Shown here in pieces: positions 62,801 through 64,000 of a stretch of DNA of 64,000 nucleotides; the first letter of the stretch is position 1; every line of letters begins with the position of its first letter. The notes below the pieces were generated by a model. It did no database searches. It was not told the DNA's origin and saw only the letters and a list, made by a program, of their open reading frames with translations. The DNA comes from Sarocladium kiliense (Eukaryota > Ascomycota > Sordariomycetes > Hypocreales > Sarocladiaceae), in assembly GCA_030734395.1 (NCBI GenBank), contig JAUZTG010000029.1, forward strand, positions 4,712,001-4,776,000, in the 5' to 3' direction. A program made the translations under genes and the position numbers.

Positions 62801-63613
62801 ATGGCTGAGATACCTTCCGCCAGGTAAGTCTCCCAAGGCTGGTTCTCCAAGGGCCACAGTCGGAGCCCAATGCTCATGTATGGCAGCCTCTTGAGCTCGG
62901 AGCCTTTCAAGGTGCTCATCAGCTCCGACGAGAAGAGCCCAAAAGAGTTTTTCATACATTCCTCTGTTCTTGCAGCTCAGTCATCCTCTCTCAACGCCCT
63001 TGTCAACGGCGACATGAAAGAGGCCTAAGAAAGATGCGTTGTATGGGACACAGACGAACGGACGTTCATCCACTTCAGCCAGTTTGCCTACACTGGCAAC
63101 TACAGTGTGTCGGACGGCGAGCGTGATGACTATCGGATTTTGAAGCGACACGGCCTCTCTTTCCAGATGACTGAGGACCTCATGCACGCGTCTGCGCACT
63201 TTCAGCTGATGGTATTTGCGGACTACCACGGCATCAAAAAGCTGTACAATCTTGCTCTTTCACGCCTCGAAGACAGCTTGGAGAAACTGGACGAGAAGGA
63301 TACTTCAGCCAGAGCGGCACTCCTGCTTTCCTTCGACGAGCAATGTGTTCCGGACCACTTGATAGGAGCCGTTATGAACCTTGTCATCTGGGACGCAATC
63401 CCACTGTGGGAGAACAAAGTATTTCGCAGTTCGCTGGAACAATCGCGTGGGCTCAAGTCGGAATTCCTGGACGCAGTAATGGCACGAATCACGCAACCAG
63501 AACATCGCCAGTGCAGTCGATTCTATAATCCGCCAAGCCCAGCATCACCTTTTGGCATGACACCAGATACCGCAATCATCCGCAACGTTCGCAAGTACCG
63601 GACGTTCTCATGA
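62801..63613 (+). pseudogene. BTB/POZ-domain gene interrupted by one in-frame TAA
   Basis: Exon 1, 62801-62823, starts MAEIPSA; a 63-bp intron (GTAAGT donor, GGCAG acceptor) leads to 62887-63613. The frame reads SLLSSEPFKVLISSDEK and FFIHSSVLAAQSSSLNALVNG, the start of a fungal BTB domain. It then meets TAA at 63026-63028 (codon 55) and continues in the same frame for 195 more codons with the rest of the BTB fold (ERCVVWDTDERTFIHFSQFAYTG) and a normal C-terminus ending RKYRTFS. There is no other frameshift or stop. CAA to TAA by one C-to-T change would explain it. Fungal BTB proteins may act as ubiquitin-ligase adaptors. It is a young pseudogene, a strain variant, a read-through gene or a base error. 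Confidence 0.75.
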
Positions 63614-64000
63614 AGTCTTGTCGAGGATCTGGCGATGATATCTGTGGACCGAGTCCAATGCTCCCTGACATGTTTGGGGTTCGCTTTCCGCACGACACAG
63701 CGCCGAACGTGATATCCTCAAAGTCTTTCACTTGTCATCTTCTCTACTGCACATAATAATGCGGTTCATTTCTCAGCCATTGGCACTTGCATATTTTCCA
63801 GTTTCCTGGGTGCCTCATTGGCAACCTACTGGGGGGATGATTTGCCTTCAGCTCTGTTCATCACCAGCGCGGCCATACTGAAGGGAAGGCAGGGGCCTAC
63901 ACGCAATCTGTCATACTATCTCTTCGATATCTGTAGACCTAGATCACATGTCTTGAGTCCATTTTTCCATCTGAGTATGCGCCCTAATGCAAGTGACGAC
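63614..64000. other. Intergenic region to the window end
   Basis: About 390 bp without a recognisable gene. Nothing at the window edge shows a partial coding region. Confidence 0.5.

Overview
The window reads as nuclear DNA of a filamentous ascomycete (Pezizomycotina, probably Sordariomycetes; no species can be named from the sequence alone). Genes are about 1-3 kb and spaced by 0.2-2.6 kb. Most are interrupted by 49-111 bp introns with GTRNGT-type donors, CTAAC/CTAAT branch sites and YAG acceptors. The families (CreA-type sites before a sugar transporter, a DUF3431 protein, a GPI-anchored wall protein, kelch and P450 proteins) are typical of that group. I found no tRNA, rRNA, CRISPR or intact transposon. 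The region is euchromatic-looking and gene-rich, with one clear broken gene at the right end.

Layout. 0.6-8.6 kb: mitochondrial glycerol-3-phosphate dehydrogenase, a 2-hydroxyacid dehydrogenase with two possible starts, an SDR, a tiny protein with a cysteine-rich tail, and a family-3 amidohydrolase. 9.8-14.5 kb: an orphan His/Asp-rich open frame, a Ctr copper transporter, a DUF7730-like protein and a DUF3431 protein. 16.8-23.0 kb: an MFS sugar transporter behind CreA-type sites, a small secreted metalloprotease-like protein and a membrane-anchored kelch protein. 23.6-29.8 kb: a 4-coumarate:CoA-ligase-like enzyme, the complex I 24 kDa subunit and a cytosolic kelch protein. 30.9-37.6 kb: a same-strand run of M20 amidohydrolase, P450, GST and GH43. 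38.1-42.9 kb: a plant-type sedoheptulose-1,7-bisphosphatase homologue and a large five-exon beta-propeller-like protein. 44.5-51.6 kb: a 12-exon amino-acid permease, an MFS exporter-like transporter and a divergent binuclear amidohydrolase. 52.5-57.8 kb: a VIT/vWA protein and a second P450. 60.4-63.6 kb: an abundant-looking GPI wall protein and a BTB gene broken by one TAA.

Genes that may work together. The amidohydrolase at 50.1 kb and the MFS transporter at 49.0 kb are divergent. Between them lies a perfect 12-bp inverted repeat carrying two GATA elements, and an amino-acid permease lies just beyond, so a nitrogen-regulated uptake/hydrolysis module is plausible. The M20-P450-GST-GH43 run could be a detoxification or catabolic cluster, but no backbone synthase is present. 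Exon structures were rebuilt by hand from splice signals and protein continuity; every joined frame given below closes exactly on a stop codon.
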